Positions 27,953-37,250 are shown, numbered from the stretch's first letter. The stretch is DNA of 64,000 nt from CAXMNX01 sp964194845 (GCA_964194845.1 CAXMNX010000047.1:13566-77565); one strand, 5' to 3'. Notes: generated from the letters alone by a model not told the origin. Translations and numbers: made by a program.

Positions 27953-29098
27953 GTGTCGCACGTCGCCATTTTGCATTCGCCGGCTCCGCCCGCGCGCACC
28001 GCCCCCCGGCACCGATGGATGGCGGTGTCGTTTCTGTTGTGCGTCCTGCTGCCAACGCTTGCGGCCGCGATCTATCTGGTGACACGCGCTGCGGATCTAT
28101 ACGCATCAACCGTCGCTTTTTCGGTCCGGACCGAAGAATTTTCCTCTCCGGTCGAGCTCTTCGGCGGGATCGCCGAAATTGCATCCTCGGGATCGGCCGA
28201 TGCCGATATTCTTTACGAGTTCATGAACAGTCAGGAGATTGTCCAGCGTATCGACGAACGACTGGGGTTGGTCGAGCTTTATTCAAAGCCAGAGGGCGAT
28301 CCGGTTTTCGGTCTAAATTCAAACCATTCAATCGAACAGCTTCATGATTTCTGGTCGCGCATGGTGCGCGTTGTCTACGACCGGGGCACCGGTCTGATCG
28401 AAGTGCGGACGCTGGCTTTCGCGCCGGAAGATGCGCGTTCGATTGCGGCGGCCATTCTGGCCGAATGCGCGCGGCTGGTTGACGAACTTTCGGCGATCGC
28501 GCAGGCCGATACGACCGAATTTACCCGCGCCGAACTTGAGCGCGCGGTTGATCGGATGAAGGTCGCGCGCGAAAATTTGACGACCTTCAGGTCGCGCACG
28601 CAGATCGTCGACCCCACGGCGGATCTTCAGGGCCAGATGGGGCTGTTGTCGATGTTGGAACAGCAGCTTGCGGTGGCGTTGATCGACGCCGATCTTCTGC
28701 GTGAAAACACTCGGGCGCAGGATCCGCGGCTGAAGCAAGCCGACCGGCGCATTGCTATCATCGAAACCCGCATCGCCGAAGAACGGCGCAATCTCGGGTT
28801 TGGCGGTGCAGGCGGCGACGGGGCAGATTATGCGACGCTATTGGCCGAGTTTGAGAGCCTTGCCGTCGATCGTCAGTTTGCCGAAGAAGCTTATACATCC
28901 GCACTCGCGGTATTTGATCAGGCGCAGGCCGAAGCGCGACGTAAAAGCCGGTATCTGGCAGCACACGTTCAGCCCACGCTGGCCGAAACCGCACAATACC
29001 CGCGCCGTTTCGTGCTTTTGGCGATGCTTGGGTTCTTTTTGGTTTCCGGCTGGTGCATTGCCGTTCTGGTTTTCTACAGCCTGCGCGACAGACGATGA
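27953..29098 (+). CDS. Polysaccharide export inner-membrane protein (KpsE/Wzz-like chain-length/co-polymerase)
   Basis: 381 residues. One transmembrane helix lies near residues 22-46 (WMAVSFLLCVLLPTLAAAIYL) and another near 350-375, with a long periplasmic domain between them that includes a coiled coil (residues about 175-330, for example ELERAVDRMKVARENLTTF and RIAIIETRIAEERRN). This is the layout of KpsE/BexC/CtrB membrane-periplasmic proteins in ABC-dependent capsule export. GTG start at 27953. Its stop overlaps the start of the ATPase gene (ATGA). Confidence 0.85.
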   Translation: MSHVAILHSPAPPARTAPRHRWMAVSFLLCVLLPTLAAAIYLVTRAADLYASTVAFSVRTEEFSSPVELFGGIAEIASSGSADADILYEFMNSQEIVQRIDERLGLVELYSKPEGDPVFGLNSNHSIEQLHDFWSRMVRVVYDRGTGLIEVRTLAFAPEDARSIAAAILAECARLVDELSAIAQADTTEFTRAELERAVDRMKVARENLTTFRSRTQIVDPTADLQGQMGLLSMLEQQLAVALIDADLLRENTRAQDPRLKQADRRIAIIETRIAEERRNLGFGGAGGDGADYATLLAEFESLAVDRQFAEEAYTSALAVFDQAQAEARRKSRYLAAHVQPTLAETAQYPRRFVLLAMLGFFLVSGWCIAVLVFYSLRDRR

Positions 29099-29754
29099 TC
29101 CACCTCGTTGACGTCTCGAAGGTCTTCGTGACCGGTGGTGTCAGAAAGGTCGTTGCTGACCGCATCAACCTCAACCTTCCCGAACGCGGCGCTGTTGCGT
29201 TACTGGGGCGAAACGGCGCGGGAAAATCAAGCCTTCTCAAGCTGATAGCCGGAACGATGCGGCCAAGCTCCGGGCGGATAGTCGTCGATGGCAGTGTCTC
29301 GTGGCCAGTCGGATTTGCCGGATGCTTTCACGGTGATTTGTCGGGCCGGCAAAACACCCGTTTTGTGGCCCGCATTTACGGCGTTGATACCGATGCGCTT
29401 GAAGCTTTCGTCCGTGACGTTTCGGAACTGAAGGCGCATTTTCATCTGCCGTTTCGCACCTATTCCTCGGGCATGAAGGCGCGTCTGGCCTTCGCGATCT
29501 CTATGGGGATCGACTTCGACACCTATCTTATCGACGAGGTGACCAGCGTCGGTGACGCGGCGTTTCGCCAGAAAAGCGAAGAGATACTGGCCGCGCGTCT
29601 TCAGCATCGCGCCGCTGTGGTTGTGTCCCACAACCTGCCGCTTTTGCAGCGGATGTGCCAGGCGGCAATCGTGTTGGAGGACGGGCAGGCGCGATGGTTC
29701 GATTGCATTGACGAAGCGGTCAGCGTCCATCACGCGTGCATGACAACGGCCTGA
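29095..29754 (+). CDS. Polysaccharide ABC exporter ATP-binding protein (KpsT-like)
   Basis: 219 residues, the short form typical of KpsT/BexA. Walker A GRNGAGKS is at residues 38-45, the signature is YSSGMKARL, Walker B is TYLIDEVTSVGD, and the H-loop is VVVSHNL. It energises export through the KpsM-like permease at 27027-27857. A longer frame begins at 29053, but the ATG at 29095 overlaps the KpsE-like stop and begins exactly at the conserved start. No outer-membrane KpsD/Wza-like protein or KpsC/KpsS gene is seen in the window, so the rest of the pathway must be elsewhere. Confidence 0.92.
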   Translation: MIHLVDVSKVFVTGGVRKVVADRINLNLPERGAVALLGRNGAGKSSLLKLIAGTMRPSSGRIVVDGSVSWPVGFAGCFHGDLSGRQNTRFVARIYGVDTDALEAFVRDVSELKAHFHLPFRTYSSGMKARLAFAISMGIDFDTYLIDEVTSVGDAAFRQKSEEILAARLQHRAAVVVSHNLPLLQRMCQAAIVLEDGQARWFDCIDEAVSVHHACMTTA

Positions 29755-29769
29755 ATCAAGTCTGAACGG

Positions 29770-31005
29770 TCAATCTGCCTTTCCGACAGGTGCGCCGCCC
29801 TCAAACAGATTGCGCCCCACATAATCGACTGGCGCGTCCTGCATTTGCAGATGCAATCCATCGCCCTTGTAGGGATGCGCGCGCGCCAATTCTTCGTCAA
29901 CTTCGATCCCCAACCCGGCGGTTTCGGGCGGGAAAATAAATCCTTGATCTATCAAAATGCTGTTCTTGATCAGCGCTTGGTGGAACGCGGTGTCGATGGT
30001 TTCCGCGATCAGGATATTTGGAATTGATGTGGCAAGATGAATATTCGCGGCCCATTCAACTGGCCCTGCATAAAGATGCGGTGCGATCTGCGCGTTATGC
30101 ACCTCGGCGAGTGCGGCGATCTTTTTCGTCTCCCATATCCCGCCGGACCGCCCAAGCGCTGGTTGAAGAATATTGGCCGCCCCAGCGCGCAGAACAGCGG
30201 CAAACTCGGCCTTCGTGGTCAGGCGCTCGCCGGTGGCGACGGGAATCGAGGTGGCCCGCGCAACTTCTGCCATCGACGCGATATTGTCCGGCGGCACCGG
30301 TTCTTCGAACCAAAGCGGCGCGTATGGCTCGATAGCTTGCGCCAGCCGGATGGCACCGCCGGTCGAAAACTGACCGTGCGTGCCGAACAGCAAATCGGCC
30401 TTGTTTCCTACGGCCTCGCGGATCTTGCGGCAAAAGTCGGCAGAAGTTTCGATATCGTTCATCGCAGGCTGGTGTCCGCCCCGCATCGTATAGGGCCCGG
30501 CTGGATCAAATTTGACTGCGGTGTATCCCTTATCCACGAGGTCAAGTGCGGTCTCTGCCGCCATGTCGGCACTGCCCCAGAACTCGGGCAGGGGATGGTG
30601 GGCAAGGGGATAAAGATAGGTATAGGCGCGAATGTTTTCGTTCATTCGCCCACCGATCAGCGCCCATACAGGTCGATCCCGATCTTTTCCAAGGATGTCC
30701 CAACAGGCAATCTCCAGCCCCGAGAACGCGCCCATCACCGTCAGATCGGGTCTTTGCGTAAAGCCGGATGAAAAAGCGCGGCGAAACATCAACTCGAGAT
30801 TTTCGGGGTTTTCCCCGGCCATGTGGCGTTCAAACACGTCGCGAATGACGCCTTCCATGGCCACCGGCCCGACCGAGGCGGCATAGCATTCGCCCCAACC
30901 AGTGATCCCTGTGTCGGTTGTCACCTTGACCAGAATCCAGTATCGCCCACCCCAGCCGGGTGCTGGCGGCGCGGTTATTATCACATCGAGATCCGCGAGT
31001 TTCAT
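29770..31005 (-). CDS. Mandelate racemase/muconate lactonizing enzyme family protein (sugar-acid dehydratase-like)
   Basis: 411 residues, enolase superfamily. An N-terminal capping domain (ITGWGECYAASVG) precedes a (beta/alpha)7-beta barrel. Metal ligands and catalytic residues lie at strand ends: AVKFDPAGPYT (second strand), DLLFGTHGQF (third), LWFEEPVPPDN (fourth), PVATGERLTTKAEF (fifth), and HLYAGPVEWAANIHLA further on. The VKFDP and GTHGQF forms resemble galactonate/gluconate-type acid-sugar dehydratases rather than mandelate racemase. It might supply the dehydratase step missing from the galactonate operon at 43696-46821, which is inference. Convergent with the KpsT gene and divergent from the GNAT gene. 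Confidence 0.85.
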   Translation of the reverse strand: MKLADLDVIITAPPAPGWGGRYWILVKVTTDTGITGWGECYAASVGPVAMEGVIRDVFERHMAGENPENLELMFRRAFSSGFTQRPDLTVMGAFSGLEIACWDILGKDRDRPVWALIGGRMNENIRAYTYLYPLAHHPLPEFWGSADMAAETALDLVDKGYTAVKFDPAGPYTMRGGHQPAMNDIETSADFCRKIREAVGNKADLLFGTHGQFSTGGAIRLAQAIEPYAPLWFEEPVPPDNIASMAEVARATSIPVATGERLTTKAEFAAVLRAGAANILQPALGRSGGIWETKKIAALAEVHNAQIAPHLYAGPVEWAANIHLATSIPNILIAETIDTAFHQALIKNSILIDQGFIFPPETAGLGIEVDEELARAHPYKGDGLHLQMQDAPVDYVGRNLFEGGAPVGKAD

Positions 31006-31046
31006 TTCTAACCTCTTGACGCAAACGGGGAATATGGCCTGCTAAG

Positions 31047-31481
31047 ATGAACCCAATCACCATTCGCAATCTTGGTCCAGAGGATGCCCACATTCTTGAG
31101 CGCGTTCGCGAGGGAACGTTTGATCATCCGGTCGACCCGGCGCGTGCCTGGGGTTTTCTCGCCACGCGCGTGAACGAGATTGTTGTGGCCCTGGATCAGG
31201 GCGAGGTGATCGGTTTCGCCAGCGGCACTGTGCTGATGCACCCCGACAAGCCAACCCAATTTTTCATCAACAAAGTCAGTGTGCACCAAGACTATCGGCG
31301 GCGTGGCATCGCGACCCGTATGTGCGAGCGAATCTTTGATCTGGCGCGAGACAGGGGATGCGAGGGTATTCGGAGTGGAACCGAGGCCAAAAACGAACCG
31401 GCGCGCGCGTTGTACCGCAAGCTTGGCGCTCGCGAGACCAAGGGTCTTGTCATCTATGATTGGAACGATGCCGAAATTTGA
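31047..31481 (+). CDS. GNAT family N-acetyltransferase
   Basis: 144 residues, one GNAT fold. The acetyl-CoA-binding motif A is VSVHQDYRRRGIATRMCERIF (Q/RxxGxG/A form RRRGIA), preceded by strand VIGFASGTV and followed by the motif B segment SGTEAKNEPARALYRKLGARE. The substrate is unknown; it could be a small amine or a protein N-terminus. A short single gene, divergent from the dehydratase-like gene and convergent with the alcohol dehydrogenase gene. Confidence 0.85.
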   Translation: MNPITIRNLGPEDAHILERVREGTFDHPVDPARAWGFLATRVNEIVVALDQGEVIGFASGTVLMHPDKPTQFFINKVSVHQDYRRRGIATRMCERIFDLARDRGCEGIRSGTEAKNEPARALYRKLGARETKGLVIYDWNDAEI

Positions 31482-31489
31482 GCGACAGT

Positions 31490-32566
31490 TCAAAATATAA
31501 TAATATTGCGCCGCGCGGCACCGGATTTGGTGTCGGCGATTGCCTCGTTGATCTGATCAAGCGACCAGCGACCAGATATAAGCTCGTCGAGCTTCAAACG
31601 CCCTTGAAGATAGAGATCCGTCAGCCACGGGATGTCGCGTGCCAAAACTGCATCGCCCATTTTCGATCCAACCATGCCTTGACCGACAGCCGCCAGAATA
31701 ACCGGTTCATAGGTCGAAGTCGCCCCGTTTGCGGGCATCCCCACCATGACAACCTTGCCGCCCGGTGCCAGATATCGCGGCGCGGTGTCATAGGCCGGTA
31801 TCGCACCCACCGTCACCAATACGGCGTCTGCGCCGCGACCGATTATCTCGCGCAGTTGTCGCCACGGCTTGGGTTCGCTCGCCAGAATACTGTCGGTTGC
31901 CCCAAAGGCGCGCGCATCGGCAAGTTTTTCTTCAGTTATATCGACGGCCACGATGCGGCGAGCGCCCGCAATTCGTGCGCCCTGGATCGCGTTCAGCCCG
32001 ACACCCCCAGCACCGATCACCACGACATCCTGCCCCGCGCGCAGACCGGCGGCATTTACGACGGCACCCACGCCCGTAATGACCCCACACGACAACAAAG
32101 ACGCGACATCCGATGCGATGCCATCGGGAATTCGCGCAATCTGGCTTTGATCGACCACAACTTTTTCGGCAAATGCACCGCAGTTCATTGCCTGCAAAAG
32201 CGCGCCGCCATCCGGCAGTGTAAGTGGGGCCGAATTGCCGGGGTTTTCGCAGGCGGTGGGGTGGCCGTTGCCGCACGAGGCACAAGTCCCGCAGGATCGG
32301 ATCAACGTAACGATCACTCTGTCGCCCATTTCATATCCCGATGCCTCTGGCCCAAGCGCGGTGATTTCCCCTGCCGCCTCGTGCCCATAGACCGCAGGCA
32401 GTTCGCCGCCCCATGACCCGTCGATATAGGAAATGTCCGAATGGCAGATCGCGCAGGCCTCAAGCGTGACTTCGACCGAACGGCCAACGGGTGCGGCGAT
32501 TTGAATGTCTTCGATTGTGAGCGGCTTGTCGAAAGCCCGACAAACGGCGGCGCGTATGGTTTGCAT
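31490..32566 (-). CDS. Zinc-dependent alcohol dehydrogenase (class III-like MDR family)
   Basis: 358 residues. Catalytic zinc ligands are in ACAICHSD and YGHEAAGE, the structural zinc loop has four Cys in CGTCASCGNGHPTACE, and the NAD-binding motif is VVIGAGGVGLNAIQGA. The layout is close to aryl/benzyl alcohol and class III dehydrogenases. The ATG at 32566 is 14 bases downstream of the PcaB stop and has GGAG just before it; an upstream in-frame start at 32608 would overlap pcaB. It is the last gene of a seven-gene minus-strand catabolic run (38108 to 31490). Confidence 0.9.
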   Translation of the reverse strand: MQTIRAAVCRAFDKPLTIEDIQIAAPVGRSVEVTLEACAICHSDISYIDGSWGGELPAVYGHEAAGEITALGPEASGYEMGDRVIVTLIRSCGTCASCGNGHPTACENPGNSAPLTLPDGGALLQAMNCGAFAEKVVVDQSQIARIPDGIASDVASLLSCGVITGVGAVVNAAGLRAGQDVVVIGAGGVGLNAIQGARIAGARRIVAVDITEEKLADARAFGATDSILASEPKPWRQLREIIGRGADAVLVTVGAIPAYDTAPRYLAPGGKVVMVGMPANGATSTYEPVILAAVGQGMVGSKMGDAVLARDIPWLTDLYLQGRLKLDELISGRWSLDQINEAIADTKSGAARRNIIIF

Positions 32567-32580
32567 CTCCGCGGGTTCCT

Positions 32581-33918
32581 CTAATTTGATACGTTTAATC
32601 CCAAACACGCCTTGGCAAATGCGCGCGCCTCTTCGGGGGCGGCGCCAAGTTGATGCGTGGCTGAGAACACCGTTTCAAGATCAACATTCGCGAAGGATTT
32701 GCTGGCGGCGTCTTTTAGCGACAATCCACCTTTGCCCGCCTCACCAACCATGGCCTTAACCGCTGCTTGCGCCTCGGGTCGGGGCATCGTGCGGGCCAGT
32801 TCAAACGTCAGCGCTTCGGCAAATATCGCGCCATTGGTGGCGGCAATATTTGCGGCCATAACGTCGGGCATCGGGATCAGGCCCTCGGCGACTTCATTCG
32901 CGGTCGCCAGCCCGCGCGCGACGCTGAGAATCATTTGCGGAAGCGTCAGCCATTCGGTGAACCAGGCCGCGCCGTCGCGTTGATTTGCGTGGATCGCCGC
33001 CCCCTGCATCGCCGAATTGAGCGCCGTGGTTAGCCGGGCGAGGGCAACAAGGGCCGATGGCCCGATCGGATTGGATTTCTGCGGCATCGTGGAAGATGAA
33101 CCAGCACCGGAAATGCGCACTTCGCCAATCCCGGTGGCGGCCAGAAATATCAGGTCTTCGCCAATCTTTCCAAGCCCGTTTGAAACGCCCGTTATCCAAC
33201 CTGCGAGCGCCGCCTGACCGTCGCGGGTGCTGTGACGGCTGTCACCCGGATCGGCCAGATCCAGTGCGCGGGCCATCGCGGCGCGAACGTCGCCACCTTG
33301 GTCCATGGCGGCCAGCGTGCCTGCGGCCCCGGACAGGGTAACAAATTCGACGCCCTTGCGAACTTCGGCCAATCGCGTGCGGTGTCGCAACAAAGGCGCG
33401 CCCCAACTTGCAACCACCGCACCGAACGACGTTGGAACCGCCGCCTGTCCCCAGGTGCGGGCAACCATTGGCGTTTCGGCGTGTTGGTCCGCCATGTCCC
33501 CGAGGCGGCGAAGCAATGTCGCGAGCCGTGCGTCCAATGTCGACAGCGCCTGGCGAAGTCTCAGCGCCAATCCGGTGTCGATAATATCCTGGCTGGTCGC
33601 CCCCCAGTGCAGATATTGTGCGTGTTCGGGCGCATTCATTTCCGTCCGAAATGCCGCGACAAACCCCGGCACCGCCACACCGTTCTGACCGGTTTGCGCG
33701 CTAAGCGACGCCGGGTCCAGTTGCAGCTCCATCGCCGCGCGATGGATTGCGTGGGCGGATGTTTCGGGGATGACGCCCAACTGGCCCTGGGCCTTTGCCA
33801 GCGCGCCTTCGACCAACATCATCGCGCGTATCTCGGCTGTATCCGTAAAAAGCTGGCCGACCTCGGTGTCGCCGAACAATTCTCGATAAAGCGCGCTATC
33901 CAATGGCGTCGCTGGCAT
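32581..33918 (-). CDS. pcaB: 3-carboxy-cis,cis-muconate cycloisomerase (PcaB-like)
   Basis: Fumarase/aspartase superfamily member of 445 residues, the length of bacterial PcaB, which lactonises 3-carboxymuconate in the protocatechuate branch of the beta-ketoadipate pathway. The superfamily signature GSSSTMPQKSNP is present in the second half, with the conserved region ATSQDIIDTGLALRLR and RTWGQAAVPTSFG earlier. Its start overlaps the stop of pcaD by one base (TGATG). No pcaG, pcaH, pcaC or pcaQ gene is seen near, so the identification rests on similarity and on pairing with pcaD; another substrate is possible. Confidence 0.85.
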   Translation of the reverse strand: MPATPLDSALYRELFGDTEVGQLFTDTAEIRAMMLVEGALAKAQGQLGVIPETSAHAIHRAAMELQLDPASLSAQTGQNGVAVPGFVAAFRTEMNAPEHAQYLHWGATSQDIIDTGLALRLRQALSTLDARLATLLRRLGDMADQHAETPMVARTWGQAAVPTSFGAVVASWGAPLLRHRTRLAEVRKGVEFVTLSGAAGTLAAMDQGGDVRAAMARALDLADPGDSRHSTRDGQAALAGWITGVSNGLGKIGEDLIFLAATGIGEVRISGAGSSSTMPQKSNPIGPSALVALARLTTALNSAMQGAAIHANQRDGAAWFTEWLTLPQMILSVARGLATANEVAEGLIPMPDVMAANIAATNGAIFAEALTFELARTMPRPEAQAAVKAMVGEAGKGGLSLKDAASKSFANVDLETVFSATHQLGAAPEEARAFAKACLGLNVSN

Positions 33919-34706
33919 CAGATGTGACCTATTTCCTGAAGAAACTCGACAAGAACGCGCGCATATTCATCGGGTTTTTCGACACAGGGCAAATGCCCGG
34001 CACCTCGGATCAGATGAAAGCGCGAACCTTTGATCAGATCAGCCGTCTCGCGCACCAGATCGGGCGGTGTCGAGCCATCTTCGCTGCCTGCTATTGCCAG
34101 CGTTGGCAGCGTCAATCCTGCGGTGGTCGTATAAAAGTCGCTTCCCGCAATTGCCGCAGAACAACCGATGTAACCATCGGCAGGCTGCCGGGTCAGCATA
34201 TTGCGCCATGCCGTAAGCTCGTGCGTTTGGCGAAACCCGGTTGAAAACCATCGCTCCATAATCGGATCAGCCAGTGCCTCGATCCCGCCTTCGTCGACCG
34301 CCGTGATACGATCCCGCCACATGTCAGTTGTGCCGATCTTGGCGCCGGTGTTTGAGATGACCATGGCGCGGACCTGATCCAGCCTTTTGACCGCTAGTCC
34401 CTGCGCGATCATGCCGCCGACCGACAGCCCCACGAAAACGCAATCGCGGACATTCAGGTGATCCAACAACGCTTCCGCATCAGAAACCAAAGCGCCCATC
34501 GAATATGGTGGCGGAAACGCCTCGGTCAGCCCATGACCGCGCTTGTCGTATCGGATCAGGCGCAGGCTCGCCGGAAGCCGTTCGACAACTTTGTCCCAAA
34601 GCCTGAGGTCAGTGCCGAGCGAGTTCGAGAATACGACCGGCGCGCCTTTCGGATCACCATCGTCGCGGTAGTGAACCTTCAACCCATCGAGATCGGCAAT
34701 CAGCAT
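33918..34706 (-). CDS. pcaD: 3-oxoadipate enol-lactonase (PcaD-like alpha/beta hydrolase)
   Basis: 262 residues, alpha/beta-hydrolase fold. The oxyanion region is FSNSLGTDLRLWD, the nucleophile elbow is G-L-S95-V-G-G, and the C-terminal His lies in RGAGHLPCVEKPDEY. The sequence FSNSLGTDLRLWD with YDKRGHGLT is typical of PcaD/CatD. It hydrolyses 3-oxoadipate enol-lactone to 3-oxoadipate. Directly coupled to pcaB by a one-base overlap. The intermediate decarboxylase PcaC is not in the window, nor fused to this protein, which at 262 residues has no room for it. Confidence 0.88.
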   Translation of the reverse strand: MLIADLDGLKVHYRDDGDPKGAPVVFSNSLGTDLRLWDKVVERLPASLRLIRYDKRGHGLTEAFPPPYSMGALVSDAEALLDHLNVRDCVFVGLSVGGMIAQGLAVKRLDQVRAMVISNTGAKIGTTDMWRDRITAVDEGGIEALADPIMERWFSTGFRQTHELTAWRNMLTRQPADGYIGCSAAIAGSDFYTTTAGLTLPTLAIAGSEDGSTPPDLVRETADLIKGSRFHLIRGAGHLPCVEKPDEYARVLVEFLQEIGHI

Positions 34707-34717
34707 TTGCGTTCTCC

Positions 34718-35680
34718 TTACCCGTGTCGCTCCAGCGCCATGCGGAAGATTGGCGCGTCGACGTTGCCGCCGGTCGCTACAGCGATTACGTCGGCGTCAT
34801 CCTCGCGATGAAAAAGCGCCGCGGCAAGGGAAACGGCACCGCCCGGTTCAAGGATGATCTTTAACCGCGTGAATGCCACCGCCATCGCGCGCAGTGCCTC
34901 GTCTTCAGTCACGACAATCCCGGCACCGCAATGGGCGGCCATAATCGGAAACGTAATCTCACCCGGACTTGGTGTGACATTCGCGTCGCAAAGCGAGCCC
35001 GACCGGCGGTTGTTCACCTGAATTGCACCAGCGGCCAGCGATCGCGCGACATCATCGAACCCTTCGGGCTCAACTGGTCGCGGCGTCAGGCCGGGTGCCT
35101 TCGCCGCCAATGCCAGTGAGACACCCGAAGTCAGGCCGCCACCGCCGCAACAAATCAGCACTTCGGCACTCTCAACCCCAGCTTCGACAGCCTGTTCGGC
35201 AATCTCCAGGCCGCAAGTGCCTTGCCCGGCAATGACGCGCCTGTCATCAAAGGGTCGGATCAAGTGGAGGTTCCGCTGTTCGGCAAGTCGCGCACCGATC
35301 TCGTCCCGATCTTCTGAAGCGCGGTCATAAAGCACGACCTCGGCGCCCAATTTTCGTGTGTTGTCGATCTTCAGATCGGGCGCGTCGGACGGCATGACAA
35401 TAACCGCAGGCGCGCCGAATTCGCGGGCCGCAAGCGCCACGCCCTGCGCGTGGTTCCCAGACGAAAACGCGATGACACCCGATGCCCGTTCGTCGTCGCC
35501 AAGCGAGGCAACCGCATTTCGCGCGCCGCGATATTTGAACGATCCGGTTTTTTGCAGGCATTCGGCTTTTACGAAGATCCGGCGGCCCACTTCGTCGTCC
35601 AAAAGCGGCGCGTTCAAAAGCGGTGTGCGAACCGCGTGGCCTTTCAGTCGCCGGGCGGCAGCTTCGATATCGTCGATCAT
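34718..35680 (-). CDS. PLP-dependent threonine/serine dehydratase
   Basis: 320 residues, fold type II PLP enzyme. The PLP lysine is in S47-F-K49-Y-R-G, the phosphate-binding loop is GGGGLTSG at 179-186, and FSSGNHAQGVAL is the substrate-binding Asn loop. It lacks the C-terminal ACT-like domains of biosynthetic IlvA, so it is a catabolic Thr/Ser (or hydroxyaspartate-type) dehydratase or racemase. The ATG at 35680 overlaps the stop of the upstream alpha/beta hydrolase (ATGA); a start at 35698 would give six more residues. One conserved region has PVEPEGFDD where most relatives carry VEPEGADD, a mild change. Confidence 0.88.
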   Translation of the reverse strand: MIDDIEAAARRLKGHAVRTPLLNAPLLDDEVGRRIFVKAECLQKTGSFKYRGARNAVASLGDDERASGVIAFSSGNHAQGVALAAREFGAPAVIVMPSDAPDLKIDNTRKLGAEVVLYDRASEDRDEIGARLAEQRNLHLIRPFDDRRVIAGQGTCGLEIAEQAVEAGVESAEVLICCGGGGLTSGVSLALAAKAPGLTPRPVEPEGFDDVARSLAAGAIQVNNRRSGSLCDANVTPSPGEITFPIMAAHCGAGIVVTEDEALRAMAVAFTRLKIILEPGGAVSLAAALFHREDDADVIAVATGGNVDAPIFRMALERHG

Positions 35681-36498
35681 GGAAGTTGCTCCTGCCATTC
35701 GTGAATTGCATCCAGCGCCTCAGGCTCATCAAGAAACGGAACATGCCCGCGTCCGGGAATATCGGCGCGGACCATATCTGGCCGCCGCCGCGACATTTCA
35801 TCGGCCGTTTCAACCGACAAAAGAATTGAATTCGCGCCTCTGATAAGGGCGACAGGCAAGCCGCCCAACGCATCGAAAATGGGCCATAGATCGGGTGCAG
35901 GCGCGGCGCTGGCCGCCAGCACCGCTTCCCTAAGTGCTGGATCATAGTTTATCGCCAGGCCGTCGTCGGTCTTTTGATAGTGTTTGCGAACCTCTGCCAT
36001 CCACCGGCTTGGGGGCACATTTTCGAACCCTGTCATCAGCCCGGCCCGCATTTCAGCCGCCTCCTCAAACGTCTTCTGTGCCGGATTTCGGCCCAGATAG
36101 GTGTTGATCGCGGCCAGCCCGGCACCGTCGATCACCGGTCCGATGTCGTTCAGACAAACACCCAACAACCGGTTCTTTGCTGTCGCCGCCAAAACCATCG
36201 CAAGCAGACCGCCGCGCGAGGTCCCGATAACGGCGGATTTCTCGATGCCAAGGTGGTCAAGAAGTGCCAGAACGTCACCAGCCTCGTTCGGAATTGTGTA
36301 AGTCTCAGCCCCCGACCATTCCGACTTACCGCGTCCGCGGTAATCTAGTCTTATCAGTCGGATATCCGACAAATGCGGTGCCAGATAGTCGAAATCGCTG
36401 CCGTTCCTGGAAAGGCCAGCGAGCGCCAGAACCGGCGTCCCGTCGCCCTCGTCGGTGTAATAAAGCGGCACCCCGTCCGGGGCAGCGAAGTGGGGCAT
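35677..36498 (-). CDS. Alpha/beta hydrolase
   Basis: 273 residues. The nucleophile elbow is G-T-S94-R-G-G, the oxyanion loop lies in LALAGLSRNGSDF, the YRGRGKSEW turn follows strand 4, and the C-terminal His is in GRGHVPFLDEP. The family includes esterases, lactonases, haloalkane dehalogenases and C-C hydrolases; the nucleophile here is Ser, so it is not a haloalkane dehalogenase of the Asp type. Start at 36498 overlaps the stop of the haloacid dehalogenase gene by one base; TTG at 36501 is an alternative. Its position in the operon suggests a hydrolytic step in the same pathway. Confidence 0.85.
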   Translation of the reverse strand: MPHFAAPDGVPLYYTDEGDGTPVLALAGLSRNGSDFDYLAPHLSDIRLIRLDYRGRGKSEWSGAETYTIPNEAGDVLALLDHLGIEKSAVIGTSRGGLLAMVLAATAKNRLLGVCLNDIGPVIDGAGLAAINTYLGRNPAQKTFEEAAEMRAGLMTGFENVPPSRWMAEVRKHYQKTDDGLAINYDPALREAVLAASAAPAPDLWPIFDALGGLPVALIRGANSILLSVETADEMSRRRPDMVRADIPGRGHVPFLDEPEALDAIHEWQEQLP

Positions 36499-37184
36499 CA
36501 AAGCGATCCAGCCAGTTCGGGAATTGTCGAAAGATCCTTGAGGATATGCGCAGGCTGTCCGGGCAGCCGGTCAATCGGTTCGCCTGCTCGATTTGCCCAC
36601 GCTGTGTGAAAGCCATATGCCGCGCCACAGGCGGCGTCCCAGCCGTTGGAGGATACGAAAAGCACCTCAGACGGATCGGTGCCAAAATGGCTGCCTACCA
36701 TGTCGTAAACCGCGCGCGCAGGCTTGAAGATGCCGACTTCCTCGACGGAAAGAATAGCGTCCAGCTGATCCCGGACCCCGGCAAATTCAACAGCACCGCT
36801 AAGCATGTCCGGCGAGCCGTTCGACAGGATTGCCGTGGCAAACCCCTCGGCCTTCAGGGTCGCGAGCATCTTTGGAACCTCCGCATAAGACGGAAGCTCC
36901 CAATAGAGCGCCAGCAAAGTTTCGCGCAGTGCCGGATCGTCCAGCCCGGATGCCTCCATCGCCCAGTCAAGACCGTCTTTCGTCACTTGCCAAAACGGTA
37001 TGTGATCGCCGGTGACGGCGCGCAACCAGGTGTATTGCAACTGCTTGGCGCGCCAGTCCGCAGCCAGCTTTGGCCAGACCGCGGCAAGTCTTTCCTGACC
37101 GGGCTGGTCGGCGACAATGCGCGCGGCGGCGGCGACGTCAAAAAGCGTGCCGTAGGCATCGAATACGCAGGTGGTCACAGGCAT
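36498..37184 (-). CDS. Haloacid dehalogenase, type II (L-2-haloacid dehalogenase-like)
   Basis: 228 residues, HAD superfamily. The nucleophile motif is FDAYGTLFD with Asp9, the second motif is AILSNGSPDM, the Lys is in GIFKPARAVYD, and the acidic motif is FVSSNGWDAACGAAYGF. FDAYGTLFD with SSNGWD is the pattern of type II 2-haloacid dehalogenases, which turn L-2-haloacids into D-2-hydroxyacids. The ATG at 37184 lies after an AGGAG-like site; an upstream in-frame start at 37217 is less likely. It sits within the catabolic run between the transporter gene and the alpha/beta hydrolase gene. Confidence 0.88.
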   Translation of the reverse strand: MPVTTCVFDAYGTLFDVAAAARIVADQPGQERLAAVWPKLAADWRAKQLQYTWLRAVTGDHIPFWQVTKDGLDWAMEASGLDDPALRETLLALYWELPSYAEVPKMLATLKAEGFATAILSNGSPDMLSGAVEFAGVRDQLDAILSVEEVGIFKPARAVYDMVGSHFGTDPSEVLFVSSNGWDAACGAAYGFHTAWANRAGEPIDRLPGQPAHILKDLSTIPELAGSL

Positions 37185-37250
37185 CGGCAAGCTCCTATTC
37201 GCGCCCAAGACTGGCACGCAAGTGCTGCCGATAAAAGGGCGAAATCGGCG

